Of a DNA stretch of 64,000 nt, positions 1-12,185 are shown one piece after another. Source of the DNA: Nemertoderma westbladi (taxonomy: Eukaryota > Xenacoelomorpha > Nemertodermatida > Nemertodermatidae); NCBI GenBank assembly GCA_032718475.1, contig JAUCBJ010000252.1:1-64000 (forward strand), read 5' to 3'. Both the position numbers and the translations under genes were made by a program. Numbering within the stretch: the stretch's first letter is position 1; the number at the start of each line of letters is the position of its first letter. Under the pieces are notes generated by a model that was not told the origin of the DNA, ran no database searches, and saw only the letters and a program-made list of their open reading frames with translations.

Positions 1-760
1 CATAAAATATTGTCGTATGCTAAAGTGGTTTTTAATTAACTAAAAGACATATAAATTTTGGCAGGTTAAACTGCTAAAGGTCTTCAAAAGCGCGAACAAA
101 CGTCTCATTTTTTGTTTGTACGTAGGTATCACTAGTCTGGATCCGAGTTCGTACTCATCACCAAAAATTACAAGTTTGCGATGTCCAGTGCTGTTTTTAT
201 TGATTCCATCGGATTCAGGACCCTCGTAAACCCGTATAACGCAAGAAACAAAATGATACTATCTACTGATCAATTTGCATATTTTCCAAAATTTGGTGCT
301 GGCACAACAATTTTTACCATAAATACCAAAAATACAAGTTTGAGATGTCTAGTTGATAATTATATATTCCATTGAATTCAAAACAGCCATAAACTTCTAG
401 AGCGCAAGAAATAAATTGTCACAGGTAATTTTATCTATTGAATGGATTTTCAAAATTTCGTGCTAGCACCAAAATTTGCACACAGCACCGAAAAATACAA
501 GTTTGATACGCTTGGTGCAAGTCGTATATATTTCATCGAAACCAGAACCCCAAAGAACCCCAAATGGCGTAAAAAACAAGTTTCAAACAATCAATTTACA
601 AAATCGACATATTTCAAAATTTGGTTCTGGCACCAAAATTTGGCACCCGCCGAAAAAAACAAGTTTGAAATTTCTAAATCAATTTATATGAATTCCATCC
701 AATTGCTAACTCCAAAAAACCGGTGTAAATCAAAAATAGAGATGTTATAATTCATCTTTA
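1..760. repeat. Degenerate ~163-bp tandem repeat, about four copies
   Basis: The motif caagtttg recurs at about 171, 335, 498 and 660, a spacing of 162-164 bases. Each copy carries a nearby block like caaaatttggtgctggcacc. The copies are strongly diverged. Short ORFs here are not credible genes. Confidence 0.65.
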
Positions 761-764
761 ATTA

Positions 765-840
765 AATGTAATTTTCAAAAAACGTCTAAAAAAAAGTGCC
801 AAAAGTAGGGTTAAAAAATGGTGCTATAACTCGAAAACTA
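765..840. repeat. Dispersed repeat copy (paired with 37970-38042)
   Basis: The stretch with aaaaaacgtctaaaaaaaag and ataactcgaaaac recurs with few changes at 37970-38042, so it belongs to an interspersed repeat family. No coding potential is seen. Confidence 0.6.
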
Positions 841-968
841 CTATTTTTGAAAACGGTTTTCACTACTAGGAAGACAATAGATTTTTAGGAAAAGTCATAA
901 AATTTCAGATTCCCAACTGTGTTTGTTTCAGAATTATAATAAAAAAAACTACGGGAGGGTCATATTGA

Positions 969-987
969 CCCCCCCCCCCCCCCCCCC
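969..987. repeat. Poly-C tract (one of ~11 long G/C homopolymers)
   Basis: A 19-base C run. Others: 3184-3194 (G), 17836-17857 (G), 22693-22712 (C), 28497-28511 (G), 30005-30024 (G), 34978-35001 (G), 52287-52305 (G), near 52531-52571 (G, interrupted), 53524-53546 (G), 54793-54805 (G). Confidence 0.95.
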
Positions 988-1065
988 GGGATAATATGGT
1001 TAAAGTGTATTATCAATATTAGAAATACTTGCTAAGGAAAGACCTCCATCCTTAGCAAGTGATAC

Positions 1066-1425
1066 TTAGAGGTCAACCCTTACTTCCAGGCCCTACCCTC
1101 GTTGGCGATCCTGCACTGAAAGCCCACCATGCTCTCTTTGAAATTAGTTCACAGAACAATCCCAATAATAACCCCCTCGCTGTACGTTTCATTGGCGAGC
1201 TACTCACTGAACTACTCAATCTCTGACCTATGGAAGGCCCCTTCTCATCCACGACACTCGCTTTTGCCGCCACCCACCCCAATGCATGACTTTGTGCCAT
1301 CTGTCTGTCGACCCATAAGGTTCTCTTCCAGTGCAAACAGTTTACCAGGGATCAGATCCCTCTGGTCGACACAGAGCTCATTACCGCTCATCACAAGCAA
1401 CAACTTCATAGTTCATACCAAAACC
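1066..1425 (+). pseudogene. Probable retroelement gag remnant
   Basis: One + strand frame reads through coding-like sequence (GDPALKAHHALFEISSQNNP, then AVRFIGELLTELLNL). After in-frame stops it continues to CAICLSTHKVLFQCKQF. The last stretch has CX2CX3HX5C spacing, like the zinc knuckle of BEL/Pao-type gag proteins. Base composition is higher in GC than its surroundings. At least two in-frame stops show that it is dead. No protease or polymerase follows; the 20-bp satellite begins about 60 bases later. The element class is inferred from one motif. Confidence 0.35.
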
Positions 1426-1485
1426 TTATAAGGTTGTTTTTTCATTTTTTAAGTGATTGAACATCAGTTGATTTTTTTTAATCCA

Positions 1486-2967
1486 TTATTCTTTATTACA
1501 TACAACTATTCTTTATTACATACAACTATTCTTTATTACATACAACTATTCTTTATTACATACAACTATTCTTTATTACATACAACTATTCTTTATTACA
1601 TACAACTATTCTTTATTACATACAACTATTCTTTATTACATACAACTATTCTTTATTACATACAACTATTCTTTATTACATACAACTATTCTTTATTACA
1701 TACAACTATTCTTTATTACATACAACTATTCTTTATTACATACAACTATTCTTTATTGCATACAACTATTCTTTATTACATACAACTATTCTTTATTACA
1801 TACAACTATTCTTTATTACATACAACTATTCTTTATTACATACAACTATTCTTTATTGCATACAACTATTCTTTATTACATACAACTATTCTTTATTACA
1901 TACAACTATTCTTTATTGCATACAACTATTCTTTATTGCATACAACTATTCTTTATTACATACAACTATTCTTTATTACATACAACTATTCTTTATTACA
2001 TACAACTATTCTTTATTACATACAACTATTCTTTATTACATACAACTATTCTTTATTACATACAACTATTCTTTATTACATACAACTATTCTTTATTACA
2101 TACAACTATTCTTTATTACATACAACTATTCTTTATTACATACAACTATTCTTTATTACATACAACTATTCTTTATTACATACAACTATTCTTTATTACA
2201 TACAACTATTCTTTATTACATACAACTATTCTTTATTACATACAACTATTCTTTATTACATACAACTATTCTTTATTACATACAACTATTCTTTATTACA
2301 TACAACTATTCTTTATTACATACAACTATTCTTTATTACATACAACTATTCTTTATTACATACAACTATTCTTTATTACATACAACTATTCTTTATTACA
2401 TACAACTATTCTTTATTACATACAACTATTCTTTATTACATACAACTATTCTTTATTACATACAACTATTCTTTATTACATACAACTATTCTTTATTGCA
2501 TACAACTATTCTTTATTGCATACAACTATTCTTTATTACATACAACTATTCTTTATTACATACAACTATTCTTTATTACATACAACTATTCTTTATTACA
2601 TACAACTATTCTTTATTACATACAACTATTCTTTATTACATACAACTATTCTTTATTACATACAACTATTCTTTATTACATACAACTATTCTTTATTGCA
2701 TACAACTATTCTTTATTACATACAACTATTCTTTATTACATACAACTATTCTTTATTACATACAACTATTCTTTATTACATACAACTATTCTTTATTACA
2801 TACAACTATTCTTTATTACATACAACTATTCTTTATTACATACAACTATTCTTTATTACATACAACTATTCTTTATTTCATACAACTATTCTTTATTACA
2901 TACAACTATTCTTTATTACATACAACTATTCTTTATTACATACAACTATTCTTTATTGCATACAACT
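1486..2967. repeat. 20-bp satellite array, ~74 copies
   Basis: The unit tacaactattctttattaca is repeated head to tail with very few changes. The main variant is ttattgca in about a dozen copies, and one unit has ttatttca. All three + frames are open because the unit has no stop in any register, giving false ORFs of up to 514 codons. The array lies upstream of the first SLC15 exon seen and may sit in a further intron of that gene. Confidence 0.97.
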
Positions 2968-3276
2968 GGTTGTGGTTCTCACACCTTGCAATTTTAATTT
3001 TTTCGTTTTTAATTAATATTCGAACCTTATATCATATCGCTATATATATTATGGCGCATCACGCTTACCTTCAGTCCTTCACCCAGCACTGTTGCCTTAC
3101 TTCTGGCATTACTTCAACAAAGTTTGCCTTGCGAGTTGGCTATGGGGACTTTTTTTTAAAATAAAGCTAATGTCTGCTTGGGAGGGGGGGGGGGAAATGT
3201 GGAATTATTATTTATATTTTTCTTATTATTTATTATTTTAACATAGTAATTATTTATGCGTATATTTATGTTACAG
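2968..3276. other. Unassigned sequence between satellite and SLC15 exon
   Basis: It contains an 11-base G run at 3184-3194 and the acceptor of the SLC15 exon at 3277. I see no other feature. Confidence 0.4.
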
Positions 3277-3323
3277 CACATCACCAGTATAACAAAGTCT
3301 AAAAAGGGGAAAGCTGTTATAAC
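3277..3323 (+). CDS. SLC15A1/2-like: SLC15-like exon (extracellular domain, 47 bp)
   Basis: The exon is preceded by the acceptor ttatgttacag and followed by the donor gtgagt. It holds 15 codons (HITSITKSKKGKAVI) plus two bases, which complete a Thr codon with the first base of the next exon. This exon rests on splice sites and exact phase fit more than on sequence similarity, because this domain is weakly conserved in the family. The upstream partner exon is not seen. Confidence 0.7.
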
Positions 3324-3828
3324 GTGAGTAAAATTTACTTTATGTACCATAGCTATTAATTTTATTATTATATTATTGGAAAAATACTTTTGTTTAATTT
3401 TTTATTTCTAGGCCCTATACTACTGAAAACGAAAAGAGAAACATCAAATATTAAATATAACACTGCAATATAATATATAATATTACTGGTAAGCTGTTAT
3501 TGATTGTAATTTAACATAAATTTGTGCCAATTAAACCTAACCAATTCGATTTAATTAGTCCTATATTTTTAATATAACTATTATTAGTCTAACCAAAGAA
3601 TATACTATTATTTAACCTAACTACAACAACTGTAATAGTAACCTAGTCCCAACCCGCCTCACCCCAACAAATAGGTAATAATAAAAGCATATGTACTAAA
3701 TATAAATAATAAACAAATATTACTTAATATTTAACCTAACAGTAAACCAGTCAGCCGTGGTGAACCTTTTATTATGTTTATTTTTTGTTTGTTGAATATA
3801 ATTAATTATTAAAATCTTCATCTCCTAG

Positions 3829-3953
3829 GATTTTGTATATGCCTGGGGCGGCCAATGTTCTCTACTCGGTCTACCTCAATAACAGCATCGGACATTTACG
3901 GAAGTTTAGAATTCACGGTAATAATGGATCACTCACAGAAGATATAAAGCCAG
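3829..3953 (+). CDS. SLC15A1/2-like: SLC15-like exon (extracellular domain, 125 bp)
   Basis: The acceptor is tctcctag and the donor is CAG|gtatt. The reading frame is open throughout, with ILYMPGAANVLYSVYLNN near the start and GSLTEDIKPG at the end. The exon enters in phase 2 and leaves in phase 1. Its last base G joins GT at 16522 to make a Gly codon. PGAAN is consistent with the beta-sandwich extracellular domain of animal PEPT proteins. The other two frames of this stretch contain stops. Confidence 0.8.
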
Positions 3954-4059
3954 GTATTAAAAAAAACATTAATATATAAGTTGAATACTTCCAGGGACAG
4001 CAGTAACAGGATATTTAATGAGATACCAGTATAATTGTAGGGATCCCACAGGTTATTCA

Positions 4060-4237
4060 CTGCGCAAGAAGTAAAACATAACCTCGCCTCAGTCTATCGT
4101 CCAATAACTGTAATGTAGATAATCGCAAACAGTCAGACAGATATATTAATAATGTAACACGGTACAAATGACAGAATCACATAATAAGACAGCACCGGTA
4201 CAAGGCACATACAGACTCCCATAACCAAGGAAAGCCT
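4060..4237 (+). repeat. Interspersed repeat, copy 1 (paired with 15688-16150)
   Basis: Blocks such as agtaaaacataacctcgcct, ttaataatgtaacacgg and cagactcccataaccaagga recur in the same order at 15688-16150, with extra sequence between them. No open frame or terminal structure identifies the family; a SINE or MITE is possible. Confidence 0.65.
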
Positions 4238-4347
4238 GCTGGCGCTGCTGGCGCTGCTGGCGCTGCTGGCGCTGCTGGCGCTGCTGGCGCTGCTGGCGCT
4301 GCTGGCGCTGCAGGCGCTGCTGGCGCTGCTGGCGCTGCTGGCGCTGT
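4238..4347 (+). repeat. 9-bp minisatellite (ctgctggcg)n, ~12 copies
   Basis: Perfect 9-base units, with one unit changed to ctgcaggcg, form a short GC-rich block. The paired interspersed repeat at 16140-16150 has only one gctggcgca at the same place, so this looks like local expansion. The period of three codons gives false ORFs on the - strand (QQR or APA repeats). Confidence 0.9.
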
Positions 4348-4384
4348 TTCATGTTTCTTTTTTTTATTTATTTTTTTTTTTAAG

Positions 4385-7300
4385 TTCAGTTTTATATCAG
4401 TTCTCCTCATTTGGAACCAACACCTTTTTATATCAGTTCTCCTCATTTGGAACCAACACCTTTTTATATCAGTTCTCCTCATTTGGAACCAACACCTTTT
4501 TATATCAGTTCTCCTCATTTGGAACCAACACCTTTTTATATCAGTTCTCCTCATTTGGAACCAACACCTTTTTATATCAGTTCTCCTCATTTGGAACCAA
4601 CACCTTTTTATATCAGTTCTCCTCATTTGGAACCAACACCTTTTTATATCAGTTCTCCTCATTTGGAACCAACACCTTTTTATATCAGTTCTCCTCATTT
4701 GGAACCAACACCTTTTTATATCAGTTCTCCTTATTTGGAACCAACACCTTTTTATATCAGTTCTCCTCATTTGGAACCAACACCTTTTTATATCAGTTCT
4801 CCTCATTTGGAACCAACACCTTTTTATATTAGTTCTCCTCATTTGGAACCAACCCCTTTTATATCAGTTCTCCTCATTTGGAACCAACACCTTTTTATAT
4901 CAGTTCTCCTCATTTGGAACTAACACCTTTTTATATCAGTTCTCCTCATTTGGAACCAACACCTTTTTATATCAGTTCTCCTCATTTGGAACCAACACCT
5001 TTTTATATCAGTTCTCCTCATTTGGAACAAACACCTTTTTATATCAGTTCTCCTCATTTGGAACCAACACCTTTTTATATCAGTTCTCCTCATTTGGAAC
5101 CAACACCTTTTTATATCAGTTCTCCTCATTTGGAACCAACACCTTTTTATATCAGTTCTCCTTATTTGGAACCAACACCTTTTTATATCAGTTCTCCTCA
5201 TTTGGAACCAACACCTTTTTATATCAGTTCTCCTCATTTGGAACCAACACCTTTTTATATCAGTTCTTCTCATTTGGAACAAACACCTTTTTATATCAGT
5301 TCTCCTCATTTGGAACCAACACCTTTTTATATCAGTTCTCCTCATTTGGAACCAACACCTTTTTATATCAGTTCTCCTCATTTGGAACCAACACCTTTTT
5401 ATATCAGTTCTCCTCATTTGGAACCAACACCTTTTTATATCAGTTCTCCTCATTTGGAACCAACACCTTTTTATATCAATTCTCCTCATTTGGAACCAAC
5501 ACCTTTTTATATCAGTTCTCCTCATTTGGAACCAACACCTTTTTATATCAGTTCTCCTCATTTGGAACCAACACCTTTTTATATCAGTTCTCCTCATTTG
5601 GAACCAACACCTTTTTATATCAGTTCTCCTCATTTGGAACCAACACTTTTTTATATCAGTTCTCCTCATTTGGAACCAACACCTTTTTATATCAGTTCTC
5701 CTCATTTGGAACCAACACCTTTTTATATCAGTTCTCCTCATTTGGAACCAACACCTTTTTATATCAGTTCTCCTCATTTGGAACCAACACCTTTTTATAT
5801 CAGTTCTCCTCATTTGGAACCAACACCTTTTTATATCAGTTCTCCTCATTTGGAACCAACACCTTCTTATATCAGTTCTCCTCATTTGGAACCAACACCT
5901 TTTTATATCAGTTCTCCTCATTTGGAACCAACACCTTTTTATATCAGTTCTCCTCATTTGGAACCAACACCTTTTTATATCAGTTCTCCTCATTTGGAAC
6001 CAACACCTTTTTATATCAGTTCTCCTCATTTGGAACCAACGCCTTTTTATATCAGTTCTCCTCATTTGGAACCAACACCTTTTTATATCAGTTCTCCTCA
6101 TTTGGAACCAACACCTTTTTATATCAGTTCTCCTCATTTGGAACCAACACCTTTTTATATCAGTTCTCCTCATTTGGACCCAACACCTTTTTATATCAGT
6201 TCTCCTCATTTGGAACCAACACCTTTTTATATCAGTTCTCCTCATTTGGACCCAACACCTTTTTATATCAGTTCTCCTCATTTGGAACCAACACCTTTTT
6301 ATATCAGTTCTCCTCATTTGGAACCAACACCTTTTTATATCAGTTCTCCTCATTTGGAACCAACACCTTTTTATATTAGTTCTCCTCATTTGGAACCAAC
6401 CCCTTTTATATCAGTTCTCCTCATTTGGAACCAACACCTTTTTATATCAGTTCTCCTCATTTGGAACTAACACCTTTTTATATCAGTTCTCCTCATTTGG
6501 AACCAACACCTTTTTATATCAGTTCTCCTCATTTGGAACCAACACCTTTTTATATCAGTTCTCCTCATTTGGAACAAACACCTTTTTATATCAGTTCTCC
6601 TCATTTGGAACCAACACCTTTTTATATCAGTTCTCCTCATTTGGAACCAACACCTTTTTATATCAGTTCTCCTCATTTGGAACCAACACCTTTTTATATC
6701 AGTTCTCCTTATTTGGAACCAACACCTTTTTATATCAGTTCTCCTCATTTGGAACCAACACCTTTTTATATCAGTTCTCCTCATTTGGAACCAACACCTT
6801 TTTATATCAGTTCTCCTCATTTGGAACCAACACCTTTTATATCAGTTCTCCTCATTTGGAACCAACACCTTTTTATATCAGTTCTCCTCATTTGGAACCA
6901 ACACCTTTTATATCAGTTCTCCTCATTTGGAACCAACACCTCTTTATATCAGTTCTCCTCATTTGGAACCAACACCTTTTTATATCAGTTCTCCTCATTT
7001 GGAACCAACACCTTTTTATATCAGTTCTCCTCATTTGGAACCAACACCTTTTATATCAGTTCTCCTCATTTGGAACCAACACCTTTTTATATCAGTTCTC
7101 CTCATTTGGAACCAACACCTTTTTATATCAGTTCTCCTCATTTGGAACCAACACCTTTTTATATCAGTTCTCCTCATTTGGAACCAACACCTTTTTATAT
7201 CAGTTCTCCTCATTTGGAACCAACACCTTTTTATATCAGTTCTCCTCATTTGGAACCAACACCTTTTTATATCAGTTCTCCTCAATTGGAACCAACACCT

Positions 7301-10300
7301 TTTTATATCAGTTTTCCTCATTTGGAACCAACACATTTTTATATCAGTTCTCCTCATTTGGAACCAACACCTTTTTATATCAGTTCTCCTCATTTGGAAC
7401 CAACACCTTTTTATATCAGTTCTCCTCATTTGGAACCAACACCTTTTTATATCAGTTCTCCTCATTTGGAACCAACACCTTTTTATATCAGTTCTTCTCA
7501 TTTGGAACAAACACCTTTTTATATCAGTTCTCCTCATTTGGAACCAACACCTTTTTATATCAGTTCTCCTCATTTGGAACCAACACCTTTTTATATCAGT
7601 TCTCCTCATTTGGAACCAACACCTTTTTATATCAGTTCTCCTCATTTGGAACCAACACCTTTTTATATCAGTTCTCCTCATTTGGAACCAACACCTTTTT
7701 ATATCAATTCTCCTCATTTGGAACCAACACCTTTTTATATCAGTTCTCCTCATTTGGAACCAACACCTTTTTATATCAGTTCTCCTCATTTGGAACCAAC
7801 ACCTTTTTATATCAGTTCTCCTCATTTGGAACCAACACCTTTTTATATCAGTTCTCCTCATTTGGAACCAACACTTTTTTATATCAGTTCTCCTCATTTG
7901 GAACCAACACCTTTTTATATCAGTTCTCCTCATTTGGAACCAACACCTTTTTATATCAGTTCTCCTCATTTGGAACCAACACCTTTTTATATCAGTTCTC
8001 CTCATTTGGAACCAACACCTTTTTATATCAGTTCTCCTCATTTGGAACCAACACCTTTTTATATCAGTTCTCCTCATTTGGAACCAACACCTTCTTATAT
8101 CAGTTCTCCTCATTTGGAACCAACACCTTTTTATATCAGTTCTCCTCATTTGGAACCAACACCTTTTTATATCAGTTCTCCTCATTTGGAACCAACACCT
8201 TTTTATATCAGTTCTCCTCATTTGGAACCAACACCTTTTTATATCAGTTCTCCTCATTTGGAACCAACGCCTTTTTATATCAGTTCTCCTCATTTGGAAC
8301 CAACACCTTTTTATATCAGTTCTCCTCATTTGGAACCAACACCTTTTTATATCAGTTCTCCTCATTTGGAACCAACACCTTTTTATATCAGTTCTCCTCA
8401 TTTGGACCCAACACCTTTTTATATCAGTTCTCCTCATTTGGAACCAACACCTTTTTATATCAGTTCTCCTCATTTGGACCCAACACCTTTTTATATCAGT
8501 TCTCCTCATTTGGAACCAACACCTTTTTATATCAGTTCTCCTCATTTGGAACCAACACCTTTTATATCAGTTCTCCTCATTTGGACCCAACACCTTTTTA
8601 TATCAGTTCTCCTCATTTGGACCCAACACCTTTTTATATCAGTTCTACTCATTTGGACCCAACACCTTTTTATATCAGTTCTCCTCATTTGGAACCAACA
8701 CATTTTATATCAGTTCTCCTCATTTGGACCCAACACCTTTTTATATCAGTTCTCCTCATTTGGAACCAACACCTTTTTATATCAGTTCTCCTCATTTGGA
8801 ACCAACACCTTTTATATCAGTTCTCCTCATTTGGACCCAACACCTTTTTATATCAGTTCTCCTCATTTGGACCCAACACCTTTTTATATCAGTTCTCCTC
8901 ATTTGGACCCAACACCTTTTTATATCAGTTCTCCTCATTTGGACCCAACACCTTTTTATATCAGTTCTCCTCATTTGGAACCAACACCTTTTTATATCAG
9001 TTCTCCTCATTTGGAACCAACACCTTTTTATATCAGTTCTCCTCATTTGGAACCAACACCTTTTTATATCAGTTCTCCTCATTTGGAACCAACACCTTTT
9101 TATATCAGTTCTCCTCATTTGGAACCAACACCTTTTTATATCAGTTCTCCTCATTTAGAACCAACACTTTTTTATATCAGTTCTCCTCATTTGGAACCAA
9201 CACCTTTTTATATCAGTTCTCCTCATTTGGAACCAACACCTTTTTATATCAGTTCTCCTCATTTGGAACCAACACCTTTTTATATCAGTTCTCCTCATTT
9301 GGAACCAACACCTTTTTATATCAGTTCTCCTCATTTGGAACCAACACCTTTTTATATCAGTTCTCCTCATTTGGAACCAACACCTTTTTATATCAGTTCT
9401 CCTCATTTGGAACCAACACCTTTTTATATCAGTTCTCCTCATTTGGAACCAACACCTTTTTATATCAGTTCTCCTCATTTGGAACCAACACCTTTTTATA
9501 TCAGTTCTCCTCATTTGGAACCAACACCTTTTTATATCAGTTCTCCTCATTTGGAACCAACGCCTTTTTATATCAGTTCTCCTCATTTGGAACCAACACC
9601 TTTTTATATCAGTTCTCCTCATTTGGAACCAACACCTTTTTATATCAGTTCTCCTCATTTGGAACCAACACCTTTTTATATCAGTTCTCCTCATTTGGAC
9701 CCAACACCTTTTTATATCAGTTCTCCTCATTTGGAACCAACACCTTTTTATATCAGTTCTCCTCATTTGGACCCAACACCTTTTTATATCAGTTCTCCTC
9801 ATTTGGAACCAACACCTTTTTATATCAGTTCTCCTCATTTGGAACCAACACCTTTTATATCAGTTCTCCTCATTTGGACCCAACACCTTTTTATATCAGT
9901 TCTCCTCATTTGGACCCAACACCTTTTTATATCAGTTCTACTCATTTGGACCCAACACCTTTTTATATCAGTTCTCCTCATTTGGAACCAACACATTTTA
10001 TATCAGTTCTCCTCATTTGGACCCAACACCTTTTTATATCAGTTCTCCTCATTTGGAACCAACACCTTTTTATATCAGTTCTCCTCATTTGGAACCAACA
10101 CCTTTTATATCAGTTCTCCTCATTTGGACCCAACACCTTTTTATATCAGTTCTCCTCATTTGGACCCAACACCTTTTTATATCAGTTCTCCTCATTTGGA
10201 ACCAACACCTTTTTATATCAGTTCTCCTCATTTGGAACCAACACCTTTTTATATCAGTTCTCCTCATTTGGACCCAACACCTTTTTATATCAGTTCTCCT

Positions 10301-11750
10301 CATTTGGAACCAACACCTTTTATATCAGTTCTCCTCATTTGGACCCAACACCTTTTTATATCAGTTCTCCTCATTTGGACCCAACACCTTTTTATATCAG
10401 TTCTCCTCATTTGGACCCAACACCTTTTTATATCAGTTCTCCTCATTTGGAACCAACACCTTTTTATATCAGTTCTCCTCATTTGGAACCAACACCTTTT
10501 ATATCAGTTCTCCTCATTTGGACCCAACACCTTTTTATATCAGTTCTCCTCATTTGGACCCAACATCTTTTTATATCAGTTCTCCTCATTTGGACCCAAC
10601 ACCTTTTTATATCAGTTCTCCTCATTTGGACCCAACACCTTTTTATATCAGTTCTCCTCATTTGGACCCAACACCTTTTTATATCAGTTCTCCTCATTTG
10701 GAACCAACACCTTTTTATATCAGTTCTCCTCATTTGGAACCAACACCTTTTTATATCAGTTCTCCTCATTTGGACCCAACACCTTTTTATATCAGTTCTC
10801 CTCATTTGGACCCAACACCTTTTTATATCAGTTCTCATCATTTGGACCCAACACCTTTTTATATCAGTTCTCCTCATTTGGACCCAACACCTTTTTATAT
10901 CAGTTCTCCTCATTTGGACCCAACACCTTTTTATATCAGTTCTCCTCATTTGGACCCAACACCTTTTTATATCAGTTCTCCTCATTTGGAACCAACACCT
11001 TTTTATATCAGTTCTCCTCATTTGGACCCAACACCTTTTTATATCAGTTCTCATCATTTGGACCCAACACCTTTTTATATCAGTTCTCCTCATTTGGACC
11101 CAACACCTTTTTATATCAGTTCTCCTCATTTGGACCCAACACCTTTTTATATCAGTTCTACTCATTTGGACCCAACACCTTTTTATATCAGTTCTCCGCA
11201 TTTGTACCCAACACCTTTTTATATCAGTTCTCCTCATTTGGACCCAACACCTTTTTATATCAGTTCTCCTCATTTGGACCCAACACCTTTTTATATCAGA
11301 TCTCCTCATTTGGAACCAACACCTTTTTATATCAGTTCTCCTCATTTGGACCCAACACCTTTTTATATCAGTTCTCCTCATTTGGACCCAACACCTTTTT
11401 ATATCAGTTCTCCTCATTTGGACCCAACACCTTTTTATATCAGTTCTCCTCATTTGGACCCAACACCTTTTTATATCAGTTCTCCTCATTTGGACCCAAC
11501 ACCTTTTTATATCAGTTCTCCTCATTTGGACCCAACACCTTTTTATATCAGTTCTCCTCATTTGGACCCAACACCTTTTTATATCAGTTCTCCTCATTTG
11601 GACCCAACACCTTTTTATATCAGTTCTCCTCATTTGGACCCAACACCTTTTTATATCAGTTCTCCTCATTTGGACCCAACACCTTTTTATATCAGTTCTC
11701 CTCATTTGGACCCAACACCTTTTATATCAGTTCTCCTCATTTGGACCCTG
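4385..11750. repeat. 36-bp satellite array, ~204 units, in SLC15 intron
   Basis: The unit begins atatcagttctcctcatttg and ends gaaccaacaccttttt (36 bases). It is tandem over 7.4 kb. Most units are 36 bases; scattered 35-base units shift the frame. Two major variants exist: ggaacc (left and middle) and ggaccc (scattered from 6178, dominant after 10500). Marker variants repeat in order, showing higher-order duplication (offsets about 1547, 2229 and 1293). The period is divisible by three, so both strands have very long stop-free frames (up to 1876 codons). These are period artefacts, with no start context, domain or splice signals. The array lies wholly inside the intron between 3953 and 16522. 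Confidence 0.97.
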
Positions 11751-11769
11751 GTTTTCACACCTATTTAAC

Positions 11770-12055
11770 TTCTTCATCTTCATCACACTCTTCGATTTCA
11801 TCTACATTTACAGCCTGGCCATATCTATCAGGAGGTTTTGAAATTCTTTTGGTCCGGCGTTTTTGGTCCCCCAGATTTTTGATTAGTTACACTGCTGTTG
11901 TCATCTTTGAACTTCTGATCTTAAACCACAAGACCCTCATCAATGTTATCTATACTAATAGGAGATCCACAAATCTATCAGGAGGATTTCAAGGATGTAT
12001 AAAATTGCCCCACTGGTGGCAGCAGCACGCTGCCACCAGTGGGGCAATTTTATGA
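11770..12055 (-). pseudogene. Gypsy-like pol C-terminal tail fragment
   Basis: On the - strand, a frame reads RRTKRISKPPDRYGQAVNV followed by an acidic tail and a stop near 11765. A basic KPPDRY motif followed by an acidic end is typical of the region after integrase in Ty3/Gypsy polyproteins. The right end runs into the palindrome at 11999-12053. Integrase, RNase H and the second half of reverse transcriptase are missing between this piece and the pol remnant at 12186. Confidence 0.45.
11999..12053. repeat. Perfect inverted repeat, 25-bp arms, 5-base loop
   Basis: The arm 11999-12023 is the exact reverse complement of 12029-12053, with agcac at the centre. The arm includes ttgccccactggtggcagc. 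It lies in the decayed Gypsy-like element, at the junction between its two remaining parts. It could form a stable hairpin as RNA or a cruciform as DNA. Confidence 0.95.
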
Positions 12056-12185
12056 GAGCTAATAGAGAGTTCCTCTTTTCCAAATCCACCCCAAAATCAT
12101 TGTTGATTCTGGAGCAATTGCTGTTTTTTTGGCAGACAATTTTAGATTATTTAAATCAAGTTTATCAGGACATGAGTTCATATAA

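Noticed and set aside
1453-3164. Open frames of 222-514 codons with HTTILYYIQLFFITYNYSL repeats
   Set aside because: All three + frames of the 20-base satellite are open at the same time; this is a period artefact.
4146-4842. QQR and APA repeat proteins and MRRTDIKRCWFQ repeats on the - strand
   Set aside because: These are translations of the 9-base minisatellite and the reverse strand of the 36-base satellite.
6425-12055. A 1876-codon open frame of EPTPFYISSPHL repeats, and similar long frames on both strands
   Set aside because: The frames exist because the 36-base satellite unit is divisible by three and lacks stops in most registers. Both strands and several frames are open at once, 35-base units switch the frame, and the array lies in an intron. 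Nothing marks a real protein.
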